Source: Tannerella forsythia
GTDB taxonomy: Bacteria; Bacteroidota; Bacteroidia; Bacteroidales; Tannerellaceae
DNA: 64,000 nt
Direction of reading: 5' to 3'
NCBI RefSeq assembly: GCF_001006485.1
Contig: NZ_JUET01000076.1
Coordinates: 124,001 to 188,000, forward strand
Within the stretch, counting starts at the first letter, position 1. Each line of letters starts with the position of its first letter. Both the position numbers and the translations under genes were made by a program. Positions 33,852 to 42,903 of this stretch are shown here, one piece after another. The notes beneath the pieces are model-generated. The model saw only the letters and a list, made by a program, of their open reading frames with translations. It did no database searches and was not told the origin of the DNA.

Positions 33852-34961
33852 TTAATTCAGATGATGTTTGTTCTTTACGAATTCCGCCGACAATTCGTCG
33901 GGAGGCAAAAGGAAAGGCTTTTGCAGACGTATATCTTGTGCATGCAGAAAATAAGTGTCCGGAGGCTGTTCGTTTTCCTGCATTTTTTGGGCGGCAAAAA
34001 ACATTTTATAGATATACTCAGCCACCTTATCGCTCCTTTGATCCATTTGCGAGGAAATGTGGTGATTGGTTTTATACCGTGCTACTTGCGAGAGTATTTC
34101 CGACTTTCCAAGCAACTTATTAAATAAAGTATAGGCGCGTTTGAAATCGTCTGCTTTCAGGTAGCATTCCGCCAGGATCGGTTCGATATGGTCGGTGATA
34201 TCTTTTTTGTCCGAGAGCAAATCCAAGTAGGCTTCGATTGCTTTCTCGTAATTTTCATTCATGAAGAGGCAATAAGCGCGTAATAATCTGACTTCTACAT
34301 CATCTTCGTTGCAAGTAAGTGCAAAATCGAAAGAATGGATGGCTTCTTCATATTGTCCGAGATTGGAGAGTAAGCGTCCCTGTATATACCAATAATCTGC
34401 ATTGTAGGGGTTTATATCGATCAACTCCCTGCATATTTGCAGGGCTTGTTGCAAATTCCCCGTCATTTCTTCATGATAACAAAGCTCCTCTTTAAGGACG
34501 ATACTGTCAGGGAAGAGCTGAATCGCATGTTTGACAAGTCGGGAGGCCTCCTCATTTTTACCGACCTCACTCAGGAGAGGAGTAAGGTCTTCGTAGATCA
34601 TTCTTAACTCTTCATCTACGGGATGTTGCTCAAGGAGTGCATCTGCCTCGTGATGGAGATCCATGACGTACAGACACTGCATTTTGAGCAGCAAAAGTTC
34701 AGGATCGTCATCATCACCGATACTTTTTATGCGTTCCAACGCTTCGGCATATTTTTCCCGATAAATATAAGCCTTACATTCTTTGATTTTGATGCCAATA
34801 TTTTCAGGATGCAGCTTTAATCCCAGCTCAAGCGCCCGAATAAATTCGTCAAAATCATTCTCATCCTCGAAATATTCAAGTAGTTGAATGATTTCGTCTG
34901 CATCGAAATAAGCTTCCGTGCCTTTTTCGTGCATCTCTTTATATCGTTCCAATAAGGTCAT
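33852..34961 (-). CDS. Tetratricopeptide-repeat protein
   Basis: The 369-residue soluble protein has about eight TPR-like helix pairs, for example LELGLKLHPENIGIKIKECK, LINPYNADYWYIQGRLLSN-like DINPYNADYWYIQGRLLSNL and YEEAIHSFDFALTCNEDDVE. There is no signal peptide or membrane segment. Its partner is unknown. It is followed by the DUF368 gene at a 4-bp spacing and preceded by glnS with a 39-bp gap. Confidence 0.88.
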   Translation of the reverse strand: MTLLERYKEMHEKGTEAYFDADEIIQLLEYFEDENDFDEFIRALELGLKLHPENIGIKIKECKAYIYREKYAEALERIKSIGDDDDPELLLLKMQCLYVMDLHHEADALLEQHPVDEELRMIYEDLTPLLSEVGKNEEASRLVKHAIQLFPDSIVLKEELCYHEEMTGNLQQALQICRELIDINPYNADYWYIQGRLLSNLGQYEEAIHSFDFALTCNEDDVEVRLLRAYCLFMNENYEKAIEAYLDLLSDKKDITDHIEPILAECYLKADDFKRAYTLFNKLLGKSEILSQVARYKTNHHISSQMDQRSDKVAEYIYKMFFAAQKMQENEQPPDTYFLHAQDIRLQKPFLLPPDELSAEFVKNKHHLN

Positions 34962-35000
34962 GCGTCCCCAAAAATGAGTATGGATAGATTGTCTTTTTTA

Positions 35001-36713
35001 TCAGCTGTTTACTTTTTTGCTCCATGTATCTTTCAACGACACCGTGCGATTGAAGATCAGTTTGCCATCACGACTGTCCGGATCGAGATTGAAGTATCCG
35101 ATGCGCTGAAACTGAAAGTGATCATAAGGTTTGGCCTGTGCCAACTCTTCCTCTACGAAACAGTGGGTCAACACTTGCAACGAATCGGGATTGAGCAGTT
35201 CATGAAAATCTTTTTCTTTTTCTTCGGCCGGATTTTCTACGTTAAACAGACGGTCGTAAAGACGCACCTCGGCAGGTAACGCACGGGCGGCAGATACCCA
35301 GTGTATCGTACCTTTTACTTTTCTGTTGCTGTCGGGCATTCCGGTTTTCGTCTTCGGATCGTATTCGGCGTAAACTTCTTCCACTTCGCCGTCCGCATTC
35401 TTCTTACATCCCGTACATTTCACGATGTATGCACACCGCAGACGTACTTCCTGCCCCGGGGTCAGACGATAGTATTTTCTGTGCGCTTCTTCCATAAAAT
35501 CATCCCGCTCGATATACAGTTCGCGCGAGAAAGCAATCTCATGAGTTCCGTCTGCGGGGTTCTCCGGATTGTTGACCGAAGTCATCATCTCCACCTGTCC
35601 TTCGGGATAGTTGGTGATGATCAGCTTGACGGGGCGGAGTACTGCGGCAACACGCCGTGCCGTAGCGTTCAGGTCTTCGCGTACAGCATGTTCGAGCAAC
35701 GCTACGTCAATGATGCCGTCGTATTTCGTATAACCGATCAGATGGATGAAACGGCGAATGGAGGAGGGAGTGAAACCTCGGCGACGGTAGCCGCAGATCG
35801 TCGGCATGCGCGGGTCATCCCAGCCGTTTACTAACTTTTCTTTTACCAACTGAAGCAGTTTGCGCTTGCTCATCACGGTATAAGTCAGGTTCAGACGATT
35901 GAACTCCGTTTGTCGCGGACGGTAATCGCCGTCTTTTCCGCATTCACTGTCGATCAGCAAGTCGATAAAATAATCGTATAGCGGCCGGTGTACTTCAAAT
36001 TCGAGCGTACAGAGCGAATGGGTTACCCCTTCAAAATAGTCGCTTTGTCCGTGGGCGAAGTCGTACATCGGATAGACATTCCATGTTCTTCCTGTCCGGT
36101 GATGGGGCGTCTTAATGATTCGATAGATGATGGGATCGCGGAAGTGCATATTGGGCGAAGCCATATCGATCTTGGCCCGTAAGGTCATAGCACCTTCCTC
36201 AAAATCTCCGCGATTCATGCGGAGAAAAATATCTAAACTTTCTTCTGTCGGACGATTACGATAAGGACTGTCCGTACCGGCCTGCGTCGGTGTTCCTTTT
36301 TGTGCGGCAATGGCCTCCGCACTTTGCTCGTCGACGTATGCTTTCCCTTTTTGAATCAGTGAAACAGCAAAGTCGAAGAGTTGTTGAAAGTAATCCGAAG
36401 CATAAAAGATGTTTTCCCACCGAAAGCCCAGCCAGCGGATATCTTCCTGAATCGAATCGACGTACTCTACATCTTCTTTCGTGGGGTTCGTATCGTCAAA
36501 GCGCAGGTTGCACACGCCCCGATATTTTTCGGCGATGCCAAAATCAAGGCAGATGGCTTTGGCATGTCCGATATGCAGGTAACCGTTCGGTTCGGGCGGA
36601 AAACGCGTTTGAACCCGTCCATTGTTTTTTCTTTCGGACAAGTCTTTTTCGATGATTTGTTCGATGAAATTCAGGCTTTTTTTATTTTCTTCCAAAGGTG
36701 TATTTTCTGCCAT
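35001..36713 (-). CDS. glnS: Glutaminyl-tRNA synthetase
   Basis: The 570-residue class I synthetase is read from ATG 36713 (MAENTPLEENKKSLNFIEQI); the frame extends 11 codons further but that part overlaps the promoter-proximal leader. The HIGH motif is in PPEPNGYLHIGHAKAICLDF and the KMSKS-like motif in TYTVMSKRKLLQLV. RFDDTNPTKED and the C-terminal anticodon-binding beta-barrels are present. It charges tRNA-Gln with glutamine in the cytoplasm, so this organism does not rely only on the amidotransferase route. Confidence 0.97.
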   Translation of the reverse strand: MAENTPLEENKKSLNFIEQIIEKDLSERKNNGRVQTRFPPEPNGYLHIGHAKAICLDFGIAEKYRGVCNLRFDDTNPTKEDVEYVDSIQEDIRWLGFRWENIFYASDYFQQLFDFAVSLIQKGKAYVDEQSAEAIAAQKGTPTQAGTDSPYRNRPTEESLDIFLRMNRGDFEEGAMTLRAKIDMASPNMHFRDPIIYRIIKTPHHRTGRTWNVYPMYDFAHGQSDYFEGVTHSLCTLEFEVHRPLYDYFIDLLIDSECGKDGDYRPRQTEFNRLNLTYTVMSKRKLLQLVKEKLVNGWDDPRMPTICGYRRRGFTPSSIRRFIHLIGYTKYDGIIDVALLEHAVREDLNATARRVAAVLRPVKLIITNYPEGQVEMMTSVNNPENPADGTHEIAFSRELYIERDDFMEEAHRKYYRLTPGQEVRLRCAYIVKCTGCKKNADGEVEEVYAEYDPKTKTGMPDSNRKVKGTIHWVSAARALPAEVRLYDRLFNVENPAEEKEKDFHELLNPDSLQVLTHCFVEEELAQAKPYDHFQFQRIGYFNLDPDSRDGKLIFNRTVSLKDTWSKKVNS

Positions 36714-36743
36714 TGCTGTTGATTTTTGATATCTTTTACGCTG

Positions 36744-36751
36744 CAAAGATA
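36744..36751 (-). promoter_or_regulatory. -7 promoter element TATCTTTG of glnS
   Basis: The minus strand reads TATCTTTG at 36751-36744, 30 bases before the chosen glnS start, which supports that start. Confidence 0.55.
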
Positions 36752-36931
36752 AAGATTAGCGCCTAATGTACAATGGTCTTTGGAATGAAGTTATCAACAG
36801 AGAAACATGTTTATTGCAGATGAAAAACCTTTTATCTGCTTTCATGAAGTCAAACAATCATGGAGTGTTGAGGTTCCGGTGTCGGAAACAAGTTGCAGGA
36901 AGTCGTCTTTAAGGCATGCAAAAAAAAAAAA

Positions 36932-37969
36932 TCACGGACGCTCTTCGGTAAACGACTGCCATCCCTGAGCTTTTAACGCAACCTCACCGCCGTCGCGCCC
37001 GACAAGACAATTTCCGAATGCGGCCTTCGTAATATGTCCGATGATTTTAATTCCTTTCAAAGCCTGCACCTGATCATGGTAAGACAACGGCACGGTGAAG
37101 ACCAATTCGTAATCTTCGCCACCGTTCAATGCCGCCGTAACAAGATTCATATTAAATTCTTCAGCCATGACTGCCGTTTGATAATCGATTGGAATACGGT
37201 CTTCGTAAATGCGGCATCCCACTCCGCTTTGCGATGCGATGTGAAGCAGCTCGGACGATAGCCCGTCGGAAATATCCATCATGGCAGTGGGGACGATGCC
37301 TGCTTCGGCCAATATCGCGATCACGTCTTTGCGCGCTTCCGGCTTGAGTTGCCGCTCAAGGATATATTCCTTTCCACTGAAATCGGGTTGAAAATCTTTT
37401 TCACCTTGGAACACGTTTTTTTCGCGTTCGAGCAACTGCAACCCCATATAGGCAGCCCCCAAATCGCCCGAGACACATATCAGATCGGTCTCTTTTGCTC
37501 CGTCGCGATAAACGATTTTTCCCACTTCTCCTTCGCCGATACAAGTAAGACTTAATGCCAGTCCGGTCAATGACGAGGAGGTGTCTCCTCCTACCAGATC
37601 GACGCCATACACGTCGCAGGCAAGCATGATACCGGCATATAACTCTTCCAGGTCTTCTACCGCAAAGCGCTTGGATATGCCGACCGACACGGTCATTTGT
37701 TTCGGCTGTCCGTTCATCGCATAAATATCGGAAAAATTCACCACGGCCGCTTTATAACCTAAATGCTTCAAAGGAGTATAAGTAAGGTCGAAATGTACAC
37801 CTTCCAGCAACAAATCGGTCGTGATGAGCGTCTGCTTGTCTCGGTAGTCAAGTACGGCCGCATCGTCGCCCACACCTTTCAGTGTGCTCTTGTTCCTTAG
37901 CGTGACAGCGTTTGTCAGATGGCGGATCAGACCGAATTCTCCCAATGTGGCGATTTCCGTTCGTTGCAT
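36932..37969 (-). CDS. thiL: Thiamine-monophosphate kinase
   Basis: The 345-residue protein makes thiamine diphosphate from the monophosphate. Family features are the N-terminal TLGEFGLIRHL, KGVGDDAAVLDYRDKQTLIT, TDLLLEGVHFDL, the AIR-synthase-like Mg/ATP site GGDTSSSLTGLALSLTCIGE, MMDISDGLSSELLHIA and NGGEDYELVFTVP. TPP made through this enzyme is the cofactor of the 2-oxoacid oxidoreductase encoded nearby, though that is not evidence of co-regulation. Its stop is 15 bases past lpxK in the leftward operon. Confidence 0.95.
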   Translation of the reverse strand: MQRTEIATLGEFGLIRHLTNAVTLRNKSTLKGVGDDAAVLDYRDKQTLITTDLLLEGVHFDLTYTPLKHLGYKAAVVNFSDIYAMNGQPKQMTVSVGISKRFAVEDLEELYAGIMLACDVYGVDLVGGDTSSSLTGLALSLTCIGEGEVGKIVYRDGAKETDLICVSGDLGAAYMGLQLLEREKNVFQGEKDFQPDFSGKEYILERQLKPEARKDVIAILAEAGIVPTAMMDISDGLSSELLHIASQSGVGCRIYEDRIPIDYQTAVMAEEFNMNLVTAALNGGEDYELVFTVPLSYHDQVQALKGIKIIGHITKAAFGNCLVGRDGGEVALKAQGWQSFTEERP

Positions 37970-37983
37970 GATTATGCGCTTTT

Positions 37984-39084
37984 TTATTGTCTTAAAACAC
38001 GACTGCTTTCCATCGTGGAGATATGCTTCAAGATCGGTTCGTCGAATAAATTCCCCTTGTCGAACAGGAAAGAGACCTCAATCGGTACATAATACATGTG
38101 CGAATGCCATTCGAGCGGGAAATACGGATTGTTCCGAATGCGCACGGCGTCTTTCTCCGTACATACGATAAGTGCTTCGGAATTCATTTTTACGAATGAG
38201 GCGCTTATTTTTTTGACATCCTTTTTCTTGAAGTCATGATGATCGCCGAATGACATTACATTTACGTTCTGCGAGTGTTTCTTCATTTCTTCGATGAGTG
38301 GCGACGGATTGGCAACGCCTGTGAGCAGAAGCACTTCATCGTCTTTTCGAAGACTGCTTAAGGCTCGCGGGCCACATTCTTCCGGCCAGACCCCTTCCAT
38401 TCGCAAATACGAGATGCCGGAAAAAAACACCTGTTGATGGGATTGCAGGTGCATATCGTCTTCCACGATCCGGCAATCGATAGGTTTTAATGTCGGATCA
38501 CATTTACTGACCACAACAAAATCAGCCCGGTAGACACTGCTTGCCGGTTCGCGCAGCATGCCCACCGGAAATAATTTGTCTTTGTAAAACAAGTGATTAT
38601 AATCCGTGACCAAAATCGATAACGACGGTTGCACATATCGATGCTGAAAGGCGTCATCGAGCAGGACGACCTGTGGTCGTTCGCTTTCGGTCATGGCCAA
38701 CAAATGCTTCATCCCCCGGCGACGACTTTTGTCGACGGCCACGATAATCGAAGGATATTTACGTTTTATCTGGCAGGCTTCATCGCCTACCTCCTGACCG
38801 GTACAATGGTTGCCGGCCAAGACATACCCCGATGTCCGGCGCTTATACCCGCGACTGAGCACAGCCACCCGGTATTTTTTCGACAACAGACGTATCAGGT
38901 ACTCGACCATCGGTGTCTTTCCCGCTCCTCCCATCGATAAGTTACCGATACAAATGACCGGAATCGCATATTGCTGCGAAGGCAACAAATTGATATGGAA
39001 GAAGAGGTTACGTATCCATACCACTATCCCATAGACCAGTGCAACAGGAAACCCGATATAATGCAGGCGATTTGATTTTGCCAT
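37984..39084 (-). CDS. lpxK: Tetraacyldisaccharide 4'-kinase (lipid A)
   Basis: The 366-residue inner-membrane-associated kinase phosphorylates the 4' position of the lipid A precursor. It has an N-terminal hydrophobic segment (ALVYGIVVWIRNLFF), the P-loop VICIGNLSMGGAGKTPMVEY, LSRGYKRRTSGYVLA, VGDEACQIKRKYP and VLLDDAFQHRYVQPSLSILV. It lies between sppA (18-bp gap) and thiL (14-bp gap). In other Bacteroidales I recall a purine nucleoside phosphorylase gene between lpxK and thiL; it is absent here. Confidence 0.95.
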   Translation of the reverse strand: MAKSNRLHYIGFPVALVYGIVVWIRNLFFHINLLPSQQYAIPVICIGNLSMGGAGKTPMVEYLIRLLSKKYRVAVLSRGYKRRTSGYVLAGNHCTGQEVGDEACQIKRKYPSIIVAVDKSRRRGMKHLLAMTESERPQVVLLDDAFQHRYVQPSLSILVTDYNHLFYKDKLFPVGMLREPASSVYRADFVVVSKCDPTLKPIDCRIVEDDMHLQSHQQVFFSGISYLRMEGVWPEECGPRALSSLRKDDEVLLLTGVANPSPLIEEMKKHSQNVNVMSFGDHHDFKKKDVKKISASFVKMNSEALIVCTEKDAVRIRNNPYFPLEWHSHMYYVPIEVSFLFDKGNLFDEPILKHISTMESSRVLRQ

Positions 39085-39102
39085 TTTCGCTTCGCTCTTT
39101 TC

Positions 39103-40881
39103 CTACAACGGTTTCAGATCATAAGGTATACGTGCCTGAATACCGTATGTTGCTTTGACTTTCCGTAATGTTCTGAAATGCTCGTATTCGTCGCCCAGCA
39201 TGTCTTTCACGACGGATTGCTTCACAATTTCGATCTGTTTCTCCAAAAGCTCCTTCAAAAAGTCGTGATCGGTCGATACTTCCATTATATTATAATTGTA
39301 TATCTCGGCTAATTCACCCGCCAGCTCGACAGCGCGTTCAATACCGCCCAACTCGTCGACCAAGCCGATTTTAAGCGCCTGCTCTCCGGTCCACACACGC
39401 CCTTGCCCGATGCTGTCGATATCGGCTTTGCTCACGCCCCGCCCTTCGGCACATCGCGTCAGAAACGTATCATATCCACGCTCGATATAACCTTGTATCA
39501 ACGCTTTTTCATCGTCCGTCATCGGGCGGGCGGGGTCGCCAAAGTCTGCGTATCTGTTGGTCTTGACTATATCGGTCGTTAACGCCAGCTTATTAAACAG
39601 TCCGGCTGTATTGGGAAACATCCCGAAAATTCCGATCGAGCCTGTCAGCGTATTCGGCTCGGCAATGATCTTGCTCGCACCGCTCGCAATATAATATCCT
39701 CCCGAAGCAGCCACGCTTCCCATAGAAACGACCACCGGTTTTTTCTTTTTCAATTCATACACCTGCTTCCAGATCTGTTCGGACGTATAAGCACTGCCAC
39801 CCGGCGAATTGATGCGCAGCACCACCGCTTTCACATCCTTGTTATCGGCCAGTTTCCTCAGGTCGTCATTGATCTTTTCCGAAATACAGGGAAAATTACC
39901 GCTGTAAGGCGATGAAATAATCTGCTGCATGATCTCCCCTTCGGCATATACGATCGCAATCTTGTTACGATATTCCCGCTCGGTTTTCTTTACATTCTTC
40001 ATGTTCGATAATCCGACGGTTTTCAGCTTGTCGCCCGTTTGACCGGATTGTTCGATCAAATATTTCTCCACTTCGCTGCGGTACTTCAGCTCATCGATTA
40101 ATTTATACTCGACCGCTTTCTCCGGAGAAGCAAAAAACGCCCCTTCATCTGCAAAACGGTTTACATCCTCTACCGTGATATTCCGGCACTTTGCAATCCC
40201 TTTGGTGATGTTACCCCAAATGGAGTTTTGATACGAGGTAATCTGTTCGCGATTCGCATCGCTCAATTTATCTGCGATAAAAGGTTCGACGGCTCCTTTG
40301 TACGTGCCCACCTTAAAAACCATCATCTCTACCCCGATCTTTTGTAACAGGCCTTTATAGAACATCGTCCGGGAAGATAGACCGGTCAGTCCCAAAATTC
40401 CCTGTGGGTTAAGATAGATTTTATCAGCCACCGAAGCCAGATAATACCCTCCTTGAGTGTAGTTATCGGCATAGGCGACGATAAATTTCCCGCTTTCCTT
40501 AAAATCCATCAGCGCGCGGCGAACGGCATCGAGGCTGGCTGTCCCTCCGGAAAATACTCCCATGTCCAGATAAATCCCTCTGACCGATTCCTGTTCCTTG
40601 GCGTGATGAATCGATTTCAATAAATCTCTCAACGACAAATCCGGTTCCCTGCCCGTTAACAAATTAGTAAACGGATTTTCTTCCGCCGACTCGCGAATAT
40701 CTCCTTCAAATGCAATTTTAAAGACACTGTTTTCCGCTTTGGGTGTATAAACCGCCTGAGAATTTGAACCCAGACCGGCCACCATGCCGATCATAAAAAC
40801 AATGGCGATCATTCCTGCCAACATCAGCCCCACGAAGAAGCCCAATGTGGAAGCAAACATCATTTTGAAAAATTGTTTCAT
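39103..40881 (-). CDS. sppA: Signal peptide peptidase SppA, 67K type
   Basis: The 592-residue membrane serine protease has an N-terminal anchor (STLGFFVGLMLAGMIAIVFM, about 10-30) and two tandem ClpP-like S49 domains. The likely catalytic Lys is in KVGTYKGAVEPFIADKLSDA of the first domain and the Ser in VSMGSVAASGGYYIASGASK of the second, as in E. coli SppA. It degrades released signal peptides in the inner membrane. It is first in the sppA-lpxK-thiL run, with its own promoter. Confidence 0.95.
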   Translation of the reverse strand: MKQFFKMMFASTLGFFVGLMLAGMIAIVFMIGMVAGLGSNSQAVYTPKAENSVFKIAFEGDIRESAEENPFTNLLTGREPDLSLRDLLKSIHHAKEQESVRGIYLDMGVFSGGTASLDAVRRALMDFKESGKFIVAYADNYTQGGYYLASVADKIYLNPQGILGLTGLSSRTMFYKGLLQKIGVEMMVFKVGTYKGAVEPFIADKLSDANREQITSYQNSIWGNITKGIAKCRNITVEDVNRFADEGAFFASPEKAVEYKLIDELKYRSEVEKYLIEQSGQTGDKLKTVGLSNMKNVKKTEREYRNKIAIVYAEGEIMQQIISSPYSGNFPCISEKINDDLRKLADNKDVKAVVLRINSPGGSAYTSEQIWKQVYELKKKKPVVVSMGSVAASGGYYIASGASKIIAEPNTLTGSIGIFGMFPNTAGLFNKLALTTDIVKTNRYADFGDPARPMTDDEKALIQGYIERGYDTFLTRCAEGRGVSKADIDSIGQGRVWTGEQALKIGLVDELGGIERAVELAGELAEIYNYNIMEVSTDHDFLKELLEKQIEIVKQSVVKDMLGDEYEHFRTLRKVKATYGIQARIPYDLKPL

Positions 40882-40910
40882 CTTTTTCTTTTTTTATTTC
40901 AAATTGCCGA

Positions 40911-40918
40911 CAAATATA
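40911..40918 (-). promoter_or_regulatory. -7 promoter element TATATTTG of sppA-lpxK-thiL
   Basis: The minus strand reads TATATTTG at 40918-40911, 29 bases before the sppA start. Confidence 0.55.
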
Positions 40919-41105
40919 CACAACTTATTTATCTTTCGACCGTCTTCTTCCAGATTTTTCCGGATTTTACGGACAAAATATTACAAGACGAAAATTTTAC
41001 CGAAGCCCCGATTTATGATTGTGGATCATGATCTGCAAATGATTGAAAAATAAATTATAAAGAAATGTTTACCGGAGATGACAAGGTTTTGCACACCGAA
41101 TTCAT

Positions 41106-41113
41106 TACTTTTG
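41106..41113 (+). promoter_or_regulatory. -7 promoter element TACTTTTG of the MATE transporter gene
   Basis: TACTTTTG lies 27 bases before the start codon at 41141, in the divergent region with sppA. Confidence 0.5.
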
Positions 41114-41140
41114 CGACCTGACGTGAAAATAATAAAATAG

Positions 41141-42490
41141 ATGTCTGTGCAAAAACCTCTTTCTGCATTAGAAACAGAACCCGTCGGTTCGTTACTGACA
41201 AAATATGCCCTTCCGGCGATTATTGCCATGACGGCTGTGTCGCTATATAATATGGTCGACAGCATTTTTATCGGCCGGGGGGTAGGAGCCATGGCCATTT
41301 CGGGACTGGCCATCACATTTCCGTTCATGAACATTGCTGCGGCTTTTGGAGCCTTGGTGGGGGTGGGCGCCAGCACGATCGTTTCCGTCAGGCTGGGACA
41401 AAAAAATTACGGTGCGGCACAACAGGTGCTGGGGAATGTAGTGTGCATGAATATCGTCATCGGGGGAGTGTTTACCCTTGTATCGCTCATTTTTATCGAT
41501 CCGATTCTGTATTTTTTCGGCGCCGGCGAGCAGACGATCGGATATGCTCGCGATTACATCGTGATTATTCTCTCCGGAAATATCATTACGCATCTTTATC
41601 TGGGATTGAACAGCGTACTGCGCTCGTCAGGACACCCGATACAGGCTATGATGATGACGGTAACGACTGTGGTGCTGAATACGGCATTGGATCCGCTTTT
41701 TATCTTTGTTTTCGGATGGGGCATTCAGGGAGCAGCCGTCGCAACCGTACTTTCACAATGTGTAACACTGATGTGGCTGTTGATTCTTTTCAGTGACAAA
41801 AAACGTCTGTTACATTTTCGGAAAGGCATGCTCAAGCCACGCATCGGCATCATCAAAGACATACTGGCTATCGGTATGGCTCCTTTCCTGATGCATCTGG
41901 CTTCGTGTATGATTGTGATTCTGATCAATAACGGCCTGAAGCGATACGGCGGCGATTTGGCTATCGGAGCCTACGGCATCGTCAATCGTTTTGCATTTAT
42001 GTTTCTCATGATTGTGATGGGGCTGAATCAGGGGATGCAGCCTATTGTGGGATATAATTACGGAGCGCGTCAAATTAACCGTGTGCAGAAAGCTTTTCGG
42101 TTGACGGTCTTTTTTGCAACCCTCGTCACAACGTTTGCGTTTTTGCTGGCGCAACTCAAACCCGAATGGATTGCCCGCGTCTTTACGACCGATGAAGAAT
42201 TGATCCGCTTGTCGGTCTACGGGATGCGTATCTCCGTCATGGTTTTTCCGCTGATCGGGGCGCAGATGGTGATAACCCATTTTTTCCAGAGTATCGGTAT
42301 GGCAAAGAAAGCCATCTTCTTATCCTTGATACGACAAGTGATCGTTTTAATTCCCTGCCTGCTGATCATGCCGAAACTTTTCGGCATAGCGGGAATATGG
42401 ATGAGTATGCCTGTCTCGGATACGGTCTCCGCTCTCGTATCGATAGCGATGATTTACGTACAGCTCAGGAAATTCAAAGCCAAGCAGTGA
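41141..42490 (+). CDS. MATE-family efflux transporter
   Basis: The 449-residue protein has about twelve hydrophobic segments in two six-helix halves. Family features include YALPAIIAMTAVSLYNMVDS and IFIGRGVGAMAISGLAITFP in the first half and GLNQGMQPIVGYNYGARQIN in the second. It exports drugs or metabolites in exchange for Na+ or H+. The N-terminal part resembles the NorM/VmrA-DinF group. It is a single gene converging on a small leftward gene six bases beyond its stop. Confidence 0.93.
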   Translation: MSVQKPLSALETEPVGSLLTKYALPAIIAMTAVSLYNMVDSIFIGRGVGAMAISGLAITFPFMNIAAAFGALVGVGASTIVSVRLGQKNYGAAQQVLGNVVCMNIVIGGVFTLVSLIFIDPILYFFGAGEQTIGYARDYIVIILSGNIITHLYLGLNSVLRSSGHPIQAMMMTVTTVVLNTALDPLFIFVFGWGIQGAAVATVLSQCVTLMWLLILFSDKKRLLHFRKGMLKPRIGIIKDILAIGMAPFLMHLASCMIVILINNGLKRYGGDLAIGAYGIVNRFAFMFLMIVMGLNQGMQPIVGYNYGARQINRVQKAFRLTVFFATLVTTFAFLLAQLKPEWIARVFTTDEELIRLSVYGMRISVMVFPLIGAQMVITHFFQSIGMAKKAIFLSLIRQVIVLIPCLLIMPKLFGIAGIWMSMPVSDTVSALVSIAMIYVQLRKFKAKQ

Positions 42491-42496
42491 AATCAA

Positions 42497-42739
42497 CTAC
42501 CTCTTATCCGTTTCCCACCGGATTCGCGAGCCGATAATTTGACCGATAACGGCCAGAGCGATGAAGAGCGGAATCGTAATGTCCGGCGTATCGAGCCAGA
42601 TACGCAAAGGTATGACTAACGGAAGAGAGGCGTGTATGATGATCCACCACATCAAACTCATCTTGCGGTATCTGATGCGATACCGGCCCAAAAGAAGATT
42701 GACCGCCAAGGTGACCACAAATACGATCGCAATATTCAT
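42497..42739 (-). CDS. Small conserved membrane protein
   Basis: The 80-residue frame has three hydrophobic stretches (IAIVFVVTLAVNLLLG, MWWIIIHASLPLVIPL, IPLFIALAVIGQIIGSRI) separated by basic patches (RYRIRYRKM) and ends in RWETDKR. I recognise it as the kind of small membrane protein common in Bacteroidetes but cannot assign a function. It converges with the MATE gene. Confidence 0.7.
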   Translation of the reverse strand: MNIAIVFVVTLAVNLLLGRYRIRYRKMSLMWWIIIHASLPLVIPLRIWLDTPDITIPLFIALAVIGQIIGSRIRWETDKR

Positions 42740-42833
42740 ACGTTACGGATAAACCGCCGGCAAAGATACGATTTTTGTACTGCTTTCTCGGGTTTCGGCA
42801 GGCGAACGCGCTCTTTGCACAAGAAAAAGAAAA

Positions 42834-42873
42834 GCCGCAAGCAAAATCGTTCTTGATCCGTTTTGCCTGCGGC
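42834..42873 (-). terminator. Rho-independent terminator of the prolyl oligopeptidase gene
   Basis: GCCGCAAGCAAAA (42834-42846) pairs with TTTTGCCTGCGGC (42861-42873), 12 of 13 bases. In the minus-strand direction it is followed by TTTTCTTTTTCTT. It begins 30 bases after the peptidase stop. Confidence 0.85.
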
Positions 42874-42903
42874 CCTTACAGACCATGAATCGATTTTGTT
42901 GGT

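Noticed and set aside
36747-36931. Possible small gene between glnS and thiL
   Set aside because: No frame of useful length with a start signal is present. The gap contains the glnS promoter and A/T-rich DNA only.
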